Origin: Hamiltosporidium tvaerminnensis
Lineage: Eukaryota; Microsporidia; Dubosqiidae
NCBI GenBank assembly: GCA_022605425.2
Contig: CM061251.1
Span: 527,001 to 591,000 of the forward strand
DNA length: 64,000 nt
Direction: 5' to 3'
The notes beneath the pieces are model-generated. The model searched no databases and was not told the origin of the DNA. It saw nothing but the letters and a program-made list of their open reading frames with translations. The position numbers were made by a program, and so were the translations under genes. Positions 1-11,306 of this stretch are shown piece after piece (the first letter of the stretch is position 1; every line of letters begins with the position of its first letter).

Positions 1-1379
1 AAATGTCTTATCTATAATATTTAAAAGTCTCGTTATACAATGAGTATCTGTATGTTCAATCTCTTTTAAAATAGAAATCATCGATTCTTTGAATTTCTCT
101 ATATTTATTTCAAACATTTTATTGGGACGGTTTTTCGATTAATTTATACATAATATTTGATATATTTAATTTATCTCTTACTTTAAATGGAAATGATTGA
201 ATTAATCAAATTTAATTTATTTGTTAATTAATATTTTACTGTGTTTGGTTGTAACTATGGAATGAATAATATTTTGTATAATTTATACATATAAAAGCTT
301 TCATTAGTAGTTTAGATTCAATTATTTTATTTATCAATTTAAACAGATGAGTTAAAAATTTTTTTATTCAAACTTTAAATATTAAATTCATTTTTTGTCA
401 TTATATTAGACATAAACATCGAATAACTACAAAAGCAATACTATAAATATTAATATATTACAATTCGAAAGATTAATAGTGCCTCAAATTTAAATAAAAT
501 CTTTTTTAGAAATATATATTTTTAATTTATCATATATATAAGTGACAGTTAGTGATTTCAATCATATTTCATTTATAAATTGATTTAAAATTAAATTGCA
601 AGTAGTTTTATAAAATTATTTATTATATTTCCGAGTAAAATAATTTTAAAATTAAAGTCTTTAATGTTAAATAGAACATTTGTTTAATTTTTTTATATAA
701 AGCAAAATAATTTTATATTTTGATTATTACAAACAATAAAATCTTTACTTGTTTAGTTGAGTGAAATAAAATAAATTTCTATTTGATATTACATAATTTA
801 CTTGTTGTGAATAAATAATTTATATTTTGATTATTCCAATCTTTCTTGTTGTGAAATAAATAATTTTATTTTGATTATTCCAAAAATCTTGTTGTGAAAT
901 AAATTTCTATTATTTCTAACTTAGGAAGTAATTAAAAATTGAGATTATTATTGGCATTTAAATTGTACATTAAAAAAATAATGCATAAAACATTGCTTTG
1001 ATTTTGTTATAAAATACGTAAGAAGTAGAATATAAATTTTTATTGAAGAGAAACACTTAGATTTTTTCAAAAATAGTAAAAAAAGAATAAACTTCTATTT
1101 AAATGTTGTTTTGTTTTAGATAATAAAAAAAGTCTTCAAAAGAGAGGTTAGTAATTTTATAATTCGATTTATTTAGAAATATTAATTTGAAAATAAATTG
1201 AATAACAAAAGAATAAATTAAATGAAAAATATTTTATATCATAATTAGACTGTGTCATTCATATTTTTTAAGATATAAAAATTGAATGAAAAATGAAATT
1301 GTTTATGTTTGTTCAGCTCTTCGTTGATTTTTCTTTTTGATGATTTTTATTTAATATTTAGGTGGTTTTGTTTTTATTA
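1..1379. other. AT-rich gene-free stretch
   Basis: I see no supportable gene on either strand. The only structure is the short tandem repeat annotated at 801-905. The sequence is extremely AT-rich, with runs of A and T. Confidence 0.6.
801..905. repeat. Short tandem repeat, period 43-44 bp
   Basis: Three successive imperfect copies begin with CTTGTTGTGAA at about 801, 845 and 888. Each is followed by a run of AT and TTTGATTATTCCAA. A looser related copy may lie at about 700-780. Noncoding. Confidence 0.7.
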
Positions 1380-1384
1380 TGGTT

Positions 1385-1760
1385 GTACCTTTTGATTTAA
1401 AGAAATTTTTGAAATCAAAGAAAAAATCAAGAATTTAAAGACGGATAAAAACCGATGTTAAAATTCGAAATAATAGATCTGATATATTTATTTTGGATGA
1501 AAAATACGAAAAGATAAAATATATAAACATATGCCACTTCATAAGATTAGTTTAAGAATTCTAATTTGAAACATATTGGTAAAAATAATACAAGGTTGAT
1601 TATGTCTTGTAATATTTGTAAAATGCAGTGTTGAGATAATTCCTTATGTGATAGCCTATATGGTATTGTTACTAAACATTTGAAATTTGGCGTAAGAAAC
1701 TAGAAATTCTATGTTTATATAATAACTGCTATATTCAATATAATAAATAAACAATAGATT
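1385..1760 (+). mobile_element. Non-LTR retrotransposon relic, C-terminal end
   Basis: Conceptual translation in the frame starting at 1442 reads RRIKTDVKIRNNRSDIFILD. This resembles the conserved post-reverse-transcriptase segment (pattern IKTDxKxxxNRPDIxxxD) of R2-like elements seen in microsporidia. A frame change further on gives VEIIPYVIAY, matching the RIIPYV block that follows in the same proteins. Stops and frameshifts are abundant, so this is a decayed fragment. A second relic lies at 55930-56840 in the same orientation. The family assignment rests on recalled motif patterns; the upstream RT core is not visible here. Confidence 0.6.
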
Positions 1761-2059
1761 TTATATTCTATACTAACGAAGGTGAGCTAAGTCAAGACAA
1801 GATGTATATAGAAAATATGCATGGTTTTGGCACTTAAACGACTGAATTACCTCTATTATATATAGACCGGTACCTACTGATAAAAAAATAGCGGTTGACG
1901 ATTAAAAATTCAAAATATAAATCGCTTGGTGAAATAGAATGGTTTATATCAACTCATCGGATTGAAACATAATAAATGAATCGTAGAAAACTTAAAAACC
2001 GGAGTTAACGAAAATTTAAAGGCTAATAAAGTTTAAATGATATAACGCAGATATTCAAG

Positions 2060-2766
2060 CCACTTTATATAAAATTATCACACCTTAAAAAATAGTGGCA
2101 AGTGCTATATTTTTTTTCAGGACATTAATGCAGTTCTAGGTTTAACATAAATTACTGCTACCCCACACTCCATCAGTACCCCCTGCGATACCTACATTCA
2201 AAAGCCTTCTATTCCACCGGCGTGTAGAAGTCCATTAATGGGCGAGGCAGTTGCCCCAAGTTCGTTAATATTCGTTGCATGAAAAGTGATCTTAGGGTAA
2301 ATTAACGCTGAACCCCCTCTGAACTATCCAGCATTCCCACTTACTCTACACTTTCCAATCTTCATAAACTTCTGCCATAGATATATTATAAAGATTTACA
2401 TAGGGTTCACCTAGACAGTGCAATGTCATAGCAACAGGTATATCAGCTAATTGGCTTAAATGTTTTGATTTTATATCTCCCAGGAGCTAAATATTTTGAC
2501 ATAAATGAGAAAGACTGGTTTTCATGTTTTTAAATGGCAATTATCTACAAGTTAAGCTATGACCTGCGATCTAGTTACATAAAAAACTATAAAATAAATT
2601 ATCAGAAAAAGTTTCACTATTTCGAAGACTATTTAAAACAAACACCAATGGAACAAACGAAAATATATTGGGTTTTATTAATGCTTAAAATGTTAAAAAT
2701 GCTTCGCACTACTTTCACATTCGCATTACCAAGCAGATGGTTTTTGAAGTAGTCATCCTCTCTCCA
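2060..2766 (-). repeat. Dispersed repeat family A, copy 1
   Basis: About 700 bp, visibly more GC-rich than its surroundings, and alignable end to end with copies at 21968, 34553, 45846 and 50966. Shared blocks include TGACATTAACGCAGTTCTAGG-like sequence near the low-coordinate end, an ACAGTGCAATGTCATA block in the middle, and the terminal segment with CCAAGCAG and TTTTT near the high-coordinate end. No copy has a conserved reading frame. The short ORF at 2534-2752 inside it is not preserved in the other copies, so I do not call it a gene. Family orientation is defined as starting from the GGGATGATAACC end. Confidence 0.85.
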
Positions 2767-3139
2767 CTATTAAACTACAAAACCTATATTTCTTCGTTAA
2801 TACCAATTCCGATACTCGAATCAAAATTTCTGTTTTTTAGAATAGTTTTTTTTTTCAAAAAAATTTTCAAGATTCTGTGTTTTTAGTTTAAGTTAAATAT
2901 TCAAAATCAATCAAACTAAAAATTTTTAAGCAGTTTTATACAAACAAATTGGTAAAATATTTTAATTATCTCATACATTTTTAAGTTAGAATATACTTTT
3001 TTTTTAACCGACTTAGTGCTCTTTGCCAATGAAATTAGTAGAATATAAAAATGGTTTTAAAAATGACTTTACTCCCTAATATTTTACTTTAAAATTAAAA
3101 ACTATTTTGAAAATATCCCTTGAAAAAGGAATATATAAC
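2767..3139. other. AT-rich intergenic
   Basis: No gene seen between the repeat copy and the next coding region. A CCC triplet at 3117-3119 near its right end probably belongs to the next gene's start region. Confidence 0.5.
3117..3119 (+). promoter_or_regulatory. CCC start-proximal signal
   Basis: A C triplet 20 nt before the ATG at 3140 in otherwise AT-rich sequence. Microsporidian genes are known to carry CCC-like signals near the start codon. The spacing here is longer than at most other genes in this window. Confidence 0.35.
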
Positions 3140-3562
3140 ATGCCTCTTGTAATCTATACTCTTAAATCTCCATATACGCATGTCATTAACATTTTTTTTC
3201 CGTCTACACCATATATTTCCACAATTTCCCCAATTGCACTTCAAAAACTATCCACTCACGTATATGCAGTACCAAATTCTCCAAATACAAAATATTTAGA
3301 ATATTATGCTACGGTTATATATAAATGTGATTACAATACTCTTACAGTTATAGATAAGGCAAAAAGAACTGTGATTTATTATTCAATAAATCGCAATATA
3401 GACGGCTCAATAAAAGAATATGTTTTACAGAATAAAACACCAACAGAAACCACATCTTTTAACAATAAAACTGTACAAAATAAAAATTTACCATATTTAA
3501 AAGTACAAGAAGGAGAAGAAGTAATATTTCCCGAGGAAGGGGAGGAAAGTGATGAGATCTAA
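3140..3562 (+). CDS. Hypothetical protein, 140 aa
   Basis: I do not recognise this protein. The open frame extends upstream to a TTG at 3107, but the first ATG is at 3140 and is preferred. The protein is soluble-looking, beginning MPLVIYTLKS. A beta-rich, hydrophobic first 90 residues is followed by a polar Asn/Thr-rich stretch and an acidic tail rich in E and ending EESDEI. There is no signal peptide and no membrane segment. It converges on the CCT theta-like gene at 3990-5474. Base composition is richer in C than neighbouring intergenic DNA and similar to that of the adjacent CCT gene, which supports real coding. It could be a lineage-specific protein. Confidence 0.65.
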   Translation: MPLVIYTLKSPYTHVINIFFPSTPYISTISPIALQKLSTHVYAVPNSPNTKYLEYYATVIYKCDYNTLTVIDKAKRTVIYYSINRNIDGSIKEYVLQNKTPTETTSFNNKTVQNKNLPYLKVQEGEEVIFPEEGEESDEI

Positions 3563-3989
3563 AACTCATATTTGGTAAGAATTATTAAAAAAAATTACGT
3601 TTTGTTCTTTGATTCTCATATATTTTCGATTCTTTTTGATTTCTTGAATTATGATATATTTTATTAAAATCTCCGTTTTTAATTGAATAAAATTTTTTAA
3701 GATTTTCCTCCTAATATCTTTAAATTTTTGTTTCTGATGAGGATTTAATATTTTGTTGGCTTTTATTGGAAATCTTCTTTATTTTATAAACCAATCCCTA
3801 TTTCATTTAAATTTATTGTTGGTATTCAATGTTTTATTATTTAAATTAAAATGGTATTCGAAATGAAAAAAATGTTTTTTTTCATAAGCAGCAGTTAAAA
3901 AATAGAAATAGAATAAAATTAAACTTAAAAATAAAATATTTTTTATTCACTACCTCTCTGACCCAAAAATGCATAAAAATTTCATCTTT
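3563..3989. other. Convergent intergenic region
   Basis: AT-rich DNA between two convergent genes. No gene or clear terminator structure seen. Confidence 0.5.
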
Positions 3990-5474
3990 TTAATCATTAT
4001 CCCATCCTTTATTCTCTCTAACCGTAACACCTTCTCCCTTAACTAACACATATTCACTTGTTTGTAATATAACACCCATTATTTCCATACAATACTCAAA
4101 ACACCTAATAACACCCTCGCAGGCATACTCACCCGTTATTACCATATCTCCATACATAACACCCAACTGCTTATAAATAAGCCTAGAAATATCTTCATAT
4201 GATTTAGAAACATTTAAAAGGAAAGAAGATAAGTCTTTAAAATAGCAAGGAAGGCTTAGAGTATTAAAACTGCCTTTTTCTGATTCATTTTCTTCTTTGA
4301 TAAAATATCTTTTTAACATATTTAAACCGTCTTCAATTTCCCTTTCCCAATCTGCAATTCTACTTTCCACGGACTCACACATAACAATACTTACAACCTT
4401 TCCATTGCCGTATATAACACTATATTCTTCATTCTCTCTAAATATACCTACGCCCCTTAAACTACCAACACATCCACTACCCATGACTTTATTAACACTA
4501 CCACCACACATTATTTGTAGCCTTCGTATATCGTGTTTGCTTAAAATTTTAATACCAACCATATTTTTCATATTAATCATTTGAAGATGAATATCTTCAA
4601 TCTTTCCGTTACAAATTACTACATCGCTTTGTATTTCATTAACAAGATTTTCTATATTTTCAAGAGAGTTTGAACTATAAGATAATAATTCTTTGCTGTC
4701 TGTAAATAAGAGAGTACCTTTTGTCTCGGTGCGCGAAATGTCAAAAGGACAGTCATAAATAGAAACACTGTATTCTTCAGTTATTGAAGGATCAAATTTA
4801 TTATTCCTAGGTATTAAAATTTTGTTTTTTGTACAAGGTCTTCTCTCAATAACCATTCCTTTAATTAGATAACTATCTTCTATATTACCTCTGATGGCTT
4901 TGACAGTTCTAATTCTATCTATATCCATACTTTTTGTAGTTAGAATGGCTTGTATGACAAGGTTGCGTAATTTAGAACTATTTATAAAAGGAATAAGAAG
5001 TTTGTCGAGTATATTGCTTTCACTTGACGAAAGTATAATCTGTGTGTTTTTTTGACTATTTTTGGCGCATTGCCGAATATGGGATATAAATTGAGAATAC
5101 ACCTTATTAATATCACCAGGTTTAATATTTTTGTTGAGTAAAGAATTTGTAAGTGTAAGAGTAGAATGAGTAAGATGAATAAACAAATTTTGTGGAATAT
5201 TGAGTGTCTGAGCTTTTTCTAAATAAATAGAAAATAATTTTGCAATTGGATGATTAATAGGAAGATTTGGTAAAATAAGAGATGGATTGCTAACCGCTAT
5301 TGTTGAATATGGTGTTATTACAAGTTTTAATGGTGAAATATTATTAGATTCGTTCTTTTTAGTATCGAGGAATGAAAGAATGGCTGCAAGATTATTTATG
5401 GAAGCCTGTGTTGGTGAAATGGAATGAGTTGATTTGTTTGAAATCAGAGACGAAAGATTCGTATTGTATGACAT
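3990..5474 (-). CDS. CCT8: Chaperonin CCT theta-like subunit
   Basis: A subunit of the cytosolic TCP-1/CCT ring that folds actin, tubulin and other proteins. The 494-aa product is slightly shorter than the usual 540-550. Theta identity comes from the CPFDISRTETKGTLLF block (human CCT8 has CPFDxxxTETKGTVL), preceded by VKAIRGNIEDSYLIKGMV. The start is the ATG at 5474. The open frame continues 47 codons upstream to a TTG, but those codons are AT-rich and low-complexity, and a CCC lies 5 nt before this ATG. Nucleotide-binding motifs look lost: the NDAATIL block reads SNPSLIL, the GDGTN loop reads NIPQN, and the GGGATE loop is replaced by ENESEKGSF. The intermediate/apical block and the EDG of the ERxxDDG motif remain. 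This suggests a subunit that assembles but hydrolyses little or no ATP. Assignment to theta rather than another CCT paralogue is fairly secure, and the activity statement is inference. Confidence 0.88.
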   Translation of the reverse strand: MSYNTNLSSLISNKSTHSISPTQASINNLAAILSFLDTKKNESNNISPLKLVITPYSTIAVSNPSLILPNLPINHPIAKLFSIYLEKAQTLNIPQNLFIHLTHSTLTLTNSLLNKNIKPGDINKVYSQFISHIRQCAKNSQKNTQIILSSSESNILDKLLIPFINSSKLRNLVIQAILTTKSMDIDRIRTVKAIRGNIEDSYLIKGMVIERRPCTKNKILIPRNNKFDPSITEEYSVSIYDCPFDISRTETKGTLLFTDSKELLSYSSNSLENIENLVNEIQSDVVICNGKIEDIHLQMINMKNMVGIKILSKHDIRRLQIMCGGSVNKVMGSGCVGSLRGVGIFRENEEYSVIYGNGKVVSIVMCESVESRIADWEREIEDGLNMLKRYFIKEENESEKGSFNTLSLPCYFKDLSSFLLNVSKSYEDISRLIYKQLGVMYGDMVITGEYACEGVIRCFEYCMEIMGVILQTSEYVLVKGEGVTVRENKGWDND

Positions 5475-5479
5475 TTTAA

Positions 5480-5482
5480 GGG
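5480..5482 (-). promoter_or_regulatory. CCC start-proximal signal of CCT8
   Basis: On the minus strand CCC lies 5 nt upstream of the ATG at 5474. It fits the C-run seen before many starts in this window and favours this ATG over the upstream in-frame TTG. Confidence 0.5.
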
Positions 5483-7019
5483 ATAAAAAACGGTTTTTAT
5501 ATTTAAAAAAGAAGGGAAGAATAAAATAACTATTGAATAAAAAAATTAGATTTTTTATAAAAAAATTTAATAAAAGAAAATGTGTGGAAAATAAGTGGAC
5601 ATCTAAAATTTGCAAAGTAAAAAAAATGAAAAAGAACTCAGAAATGAAATTAAAAAAAGGAAAGCGTGTGGTTTGGAATAGACATTATATCCGAGAGCCA
5701 TATTTGTAACCGAAGATCTGGAACGATTCCCATTTAAAACCAAGAAGTTTTTGATTACCTAGCTCAGTCTACTTACCGACATTATACCATCACTCTCTTA
5801 CCTAAATTGCTTTATGTAAGGGCTGTCCGATAACACGAAAAACCATAATATTGCTATTATTTGTGACTAAAACCGGATAATAGTATTACGCCTGAACTGG
5901 ATTATATAACAACCCCAATGCAGCAATTTTTTCTATCTGTACTTCAAGTAGCACAGAAAATGGAAATAATTTTAAATTTAGACAGATCTGGAATCCCGAG
6001 CTATTATAACAGAAGTTTTTAGCCACTTCAATATCAATGTCCTAAAAACTTAGCACAAAAGAGGAACTAATAAAATAAGAGCAAGAGAGAATGAAGCACA
6101 CCTTATGCTTACCACTTAACTCGCCAAGCCGTGGAAGTTAGCGCAAGTAGTTGGATAAAAAAACCAAGGTATAGGTATGTTGTACGAAAGAACAGAACCA
6201 GTGCATAATTTAACATACAAGGTAATGACCTAAACGAGAAAACTTGAACGGAACCGTCATAGTATCTTTTGAGACTCTATAAATGAACAGACGCTGCACA
6301 CAGACTTATATTTAATAATGAGGGAAATTACGCACTACGCATTATTCAGGTATTCCAGGTACATACGACGAACAGACATACAAAACAAGCGGTTTTCTTT
6401 GTAAGGAACCATAGAAAGTAAATTACACGTTAGTAGGTCTAAAGAGCGATTGAATAGGTTCCTAGACGGAAGAAACAGGCTTCTATTGAAACGAACAGCT
6501 CAAAAAAAAACATATGACACTTCAACTTAAACTTAAGCTACAAAATGTTCTTTTTGAGGCTTTGGTTAAATATAATGAATATTTTATGCCTACAAAAGGA
6601 ACTTACAATGTAGAAATATAGAAAAAAATTACAAAATATAAATCATATATTTGAGCTATTCAGCAGCTGATTTTATAGTGAAGTTATCAGAGTATGGGAG
6701 ATCCGAGGGGAAGGTTTATCGCGACATATTTTTTTGTATTTTTTTATGATTTAATAAAGCTATTACAAACAGCGTATGTTGCTCATTTAATTTGATTCGT
6801 AGTCTTTACTTATCAGATCAGATTTCTACATTTGATGAATTCACAAATATTATGAATTTTTTCATTAGCAGTAGCCGCTGGTATTGATCATATCAATATT
6901 TTTTCAGAAAGCAACAGGCACGGTTCATGGGATCTTTATGAAGCAAAAATTACATAGTGAAAATGTATTTTAAGGCTACTTCTTATTCTAGGGTTTTCGT
7001 ATTTACTTACTTACATATT
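5483..7019. other. Gene-free region with a GC-richer block
   Basis: No open gene. Roughly 5690-6500 is noticeably less AT-rich than its flanks and reads like decayed coding or repeat sequence, with many stops in all frames. Fragmentary peptides such as RSKERLNRFLDGRNRLLLKR can be read but I could not assign them to a family. A degenerate mobile element is possible. Confidence 0.4.
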
Positions 7020-7240
7020 CCATTCCTCTTTTATCTCTCAGTGTCGAGGATGAAAAAATATTGAACTTCCATTTGTTTGTTTAAATCTGTTCTAACTCGG
7101 ATTATGGGGGTTCGGCCTATAGATCCGATGTGGTTTATATCCCACCACAATGGCAGCAATTATTTTCACACGAATTGCACACAATCCTTGCCAAGCAGAT
7201 AGTTTTTAATGAATTATCTTTCCTCCACTATTTTCGCATT
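7020..7240 (-). repeat. Dispersed repeat family B, copy 1
   Basis: The minus strand of this block aligns with 45589-45820 and 63370-63585. All three share the GGAGGGATGATAACC-type start, a CTGCTTGGCAA block, a GGTGGGATATAAACC block, GATCTATAGG, and a final TAAAAGAGG segment. The first 90 bp or so match the start of family A, after which the two families diverge. Noncoding. Confidence 0.75.
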
Positions 7241-10069
7241 TGATTTTAAAAAAATATCACGGCGGCAAACTGATCACTAATGATACGACTAAACCCTCTA
7301 TAATTTAGCGTTCCAACGTGTAAGATGAATACTTAAACCCTAAGTTGAAAGGAAATGATTGCTACTTGTGAAATTTTTAAGGACTGGTAAGTTGCTACTA
7401 AAGCGGTAATGAACACGCTCTACTATATGGAGGACAAATGAAAGGTTCAAAAAAACTTTAAATTTACGTGTTTTTTCTCAAAAAAAGCTTAATTCATCTT
7501 ATCCTGCGCATTTAATAAACCATACGGAAAAGCGAAACTTCCTGAATTTGATCTTGAAAATTTTCTAGTCAAAATTATCAAATCGGAATATTATATACAT
7601 ATAATAGTTGATGTTTCATAAGGTAAAAGATGGAAAAACTAGACCTAAATCAAGTTAATTTTTCTTTAACTTTATTCGACTTTCATTGATTATGCGGGAC
7701 AAAAAAAATTGAAAGCATGTAAATGCGACAATGGATATCTGCAGGATTTTTCACACTACTAATTTTCTCTTTTCTATTCATGATTTTAAGCCTATTGCAG
7801 TAAAATGCTTAACTTTAGGATGTAAATACATTATGAGATGATGAGATTTTTAAAGATAATTGAAATAGAGTTTAATCAAGAGCCGCACAATGCAAATGAT
7901 ACGTTCGCGAGAAATCCTTATATTGTGGAAGATGATTTTACTTATCAATATCTAGAAATAATAATATATGCAGCTGCAATCTAACATATAACTCTTTTTA
8001 TATACACCAAAAAACCGATATCAAGAACTATAAGGTTTTTTTTACAAAGAATAAAATAATAATTTATCTATTCAATAAAGTAACACTCCGTATCACGTCA
8101 ACAGCCATCACGTAGTTGTTATTTAATATGAACCACTGATTCCTTTGGCTAAATACTATATTATACTTGTTTTAATGAAAAACATGGTATGTCTTAATCT
8201 AAAATGTGAATTTTACTTATATTCACTAGCAGCCGAACCCGGAAGAAGTCTTTATACTGTTGAGTTGCGAAGCTTACATATGCTTTTGAAATCTTTGTAT
8301 AATTTTTAAAACGATATATAATTACAAACCAAAAGAATAGCTATTTTTAAAATCAAAAATAACAATAAACCAATTTTGGCACGAATAAAATATTTCCTCC
8401 AAGTAAAAAATGTTGTTAAAAACATCATCAAAAGGAATTCGAAGAGTCCTGGGCTGTTAAATTATCCCGCAAAAAGGAAAAACACATTCGAAATTTATAT
8501 AAGTCTAAAATATATGAGCTTGTGAATATAATTGTTTTTTCGCGATGGTTTAAGAAATAGAATATAAGCACAAGTAAATAAACCGTTATATGTATTATTT
8601 AGATATATCTGTTTTATACGAGCAGAAGAAAATTACCAGCACTGCAATCGGTTTGGTAAAACTATATAGTTTTTGAATTTCATAAAAGAAAATTCAAGAA
8701 CATAATTAAACTCAGGACGGAATTAAGCAATTGGATTATTACATAAGCTTGTACTACATATGCATAATTAGCTTATTGATCCGAATTAAACGTCATTCGG
8801 GTCACAGAGTTCTTTGAAACATGTATTACGGAATAAGTTTTCAAGACTTTTATTCCATTGTTTATTCGGAAAAATAAACTTAAGATATGTTTAGAAAGGA
8901 AAAAGGTAAACTCTTTATGAAATAAAAATGACTGTCTAATGTTTATTTCATTTTATGAAACGAAACATTAGATGTAATAATTCATTATTTGCCGATACAG
9001 ATCTTATTTAATAATATGGTGCTGGAATATTTATTTTATACTATAACTTCTGACAGTATGTGATAAAATATTATAAGATTTACATTTCAAGGACGTCAGA
9101 TACACACTAATATAGAAGCATGCATAATATTAATGGTGAAAAATACATTCGAAATAATTTCATTGAGTTGATGAAGAGAATTCTTTCGAGACCGAATGTT
9201 AAATAGAGACTAAGGACAACAATATGGAATATAAATGTGCTGAAATTTTCGAAACACCAAAAAACCTCTTTAAGACAATCAAAATAAGAAAAAAATAGTG
9301 TAAAACCAAAAAAAATATCATCTGCCATTTTTTAACTAAAGAAATTTACTATAAATATAATTACATGTTTAATTAGAAGAAAAAAATATATTGGTTGCAG
9401 AAAATATAAAATATGAAAAAAAAATTTAATCCAGGATTTATTTGAATATACAAAAGTATATATTTACACAATACAATCCTAGTTATACAGTTTGGCTAAA
9501 AAAATACAAAATATTTAGAATATCAACCGTATTAGTGATTTTACGGTAAAACAAATATATTGCAATATATTAGAGAATATCTAATACATTTCAACCAAAA
9601 AACCATGCGCTACCTGTAATACATAAACAATCTTACGAAGTTATAAACCACATATAATAAATAAAAATAATGGCTATAAGTAGGTTTAGGATTAGATATT
9701 ATTTTTTTAAAAAAAAAATAATAAGAATAATACAAATATAATCTCAACAGAATATGATATCCACATTATTTTTTCAGCTACATTTTCTGGAATTTTTTTT
9801 ACGAATTAATAGTATAAAATAGTTAGATACAAAAAATTTTATTTTTCATAAACCAATTATAGTATTGGACCTTACTTCTGTTTTTTCTCGCATTATTTTG
9901 AAGTTTATCTATTTAATGTATATAAATAAAATGCAAATTATCTATTTTTTTAGCTTTTGTAAACATTTGATTATAGATAAAAGATTTTTCTGTGTATCCT
10001 TGGCTTGCTTCAATAGTTTTTTGATTATATTTTTACCGCTATTGTCAAAATATGCGCAAGAATGCGAAT
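7241..10069. other. Long gene-free region
   Basis: Nothing supportable as a gene. The short open frames at 9107-9328 (minus) and 9865-10071 (plus) are composition artefacts of AT-rich DNA with no recognisable motif. The 7400-8050 stretch is mildly less AT-rich and may be an old repeat. Confidence 0.5.
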
Positions 10070-11306
10070 GATCTTTTTCCGATGGCGTATCTATAAATTT
10101 TATTACCTTCGATTGATTCTATTTCATCTTCTCTGTCCTTTTTTGATTTAAAAAATTTCACCAAAGTTTATGATTCATTATACAAATTCATGGCCTTTAA
10201 TCATTGCGAAATTTGCTTCTTATGAGGTAGAATAGCATATGTGTGAAAATTTATTGCCATTTGTACATTAAGATCCGTTTGCACGACAAATCAAATGAGT
10301 TTTCCAAAGTTTTAAATATATTCACTATTTCAATTTCATCAATCTGATTAGGGATATTTTTTACATGAAGATTTCATTTAAACTTTTTTTTCTCAATTTT
10401 TATTTTAGTTATTAGTTTTCGAAGTTCATCTTCTCTTTATACTTTGAGCTAAGCTATCTGTATATAAAATGATCTAAACAGCTATTGTGTATATTTTTAT
10501 TTTTATCAAAAATAAATTTTCCATGTAAATTTCTAATTGCATCCAATGTACTTTGATTCGTGGCGAAATTCGCAAATGCAAATTCCTTCGGTAGTTTATA
10601 TTCGTCTAAAGACATATAGAAGAAAGTTATCTCGCCATATTCTTTCAGAATATTGATTTATCCATCTCTTTAATACTATTAGGAAAATTTTTCATATATA
10701 CATTAGTAAATCTACTCTCTGTTGTTTCTTTACTAGATTCTTGATTATTTTGTACAATATATCTTTCAATTCTTAATGTTTTTCTCCCAACTTAGCTTTA
10801 TTCATTGTATCAATCGCGTTTTCAGCCGAGGAAGCTTCTTTAAATTAAACAAACCTTATCTTGTTGATTTTCACTTCATGGTACCTCGAACTTTACAGAT
10901 TATTATTTGACCGAATATAATAAATGCATTACGTGAGATTAGAATATTTATATGGCTGGATAAATTTTTAATAAACATCTTATTGCTGCAGAATTTATCA
11001 ACGTAAACTTTCCGCGGTGCATAACTCGTATTTACTTGCGATTAAGTTTTTTACAGTTTAGATTTGTCACAGCATTTTCAGCAGCTTCTTTCTTTAAAAA
11101 TCTGATGCAAGAATAAGATTCGGAAGCATGTGTATTTATGTTATACTCGGGTTTGTACAATTTTTTGATTCCTTTAATCGTTTCTTCGCAAAAAAATAAC
11201 TATAGATCTCCAATTTGCTGGTTCTTGGCCGAAGGTCAAAGACATATATCGAGTTTTCTTCTCAAAAATTCTTTTTTGATTCGTTTTCTATTTTAAATTT
11301 ATCCAT
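10070..11306 (-). pseudogene. PAB1: Decayed poly(A)-binding protein gene (four RRMs)
   Basis: Reading the minus strand across frames recovers a PABP-like layout. An ATG at 11306 gives MDKFKIENESKKN followed by a stop. RRM1 fragments follow (SIYVFDLRP; then SYSCIRFLKKEAAENAVTNL near 11110-11050). RRM2 appears as KMFIKNLSS, then IIFGQIIICKVR. RRM3 runs as FTNVYMKNFPNSIKEMDKS, breaks by frameshift, then continues as LKEYGEITFFYMSLDEYKL and FAFANFATNQSTLDAIRNLH near 10740-10500. The RRM3-RRM4 linker and RRM4 (NLHVKNIPNQIDEIEIVNIF) follow near 10440-10260. The order and spacing match PABP rather than an unrelated RRM protein. Several stops and frameshifts make it nonfunctional. A working copy would have to lie elsewhere; whether this is an old duplicate or a lost orthologue is not decidable here. 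Confidence 0.82.

Noticed and set aside
1761-2059. Extension of the first retrotransposon relic up to the family A repeat
   Set aside because: A few peptides (PVPTDKKIAVDD) loosely recall the same protein region but the match is too weak to assign.
2534-2752. 72-codon open frame
   Set aside because: Lies inside repeat family A and the frame is not kept in the other four copies.
4297-4584. 95-codon plus-strand open frame
   Set aside because: Antisense to the CCT theta-like gene; proline/leucine-rich shadow.
5475-5615. N-terminal extension of the CCT theta-like gene from an upstream TTG
   Set aside because: Codons are low-complexity and AT-rich, and the ATG at 5474 has a CCC signal directly upstream.
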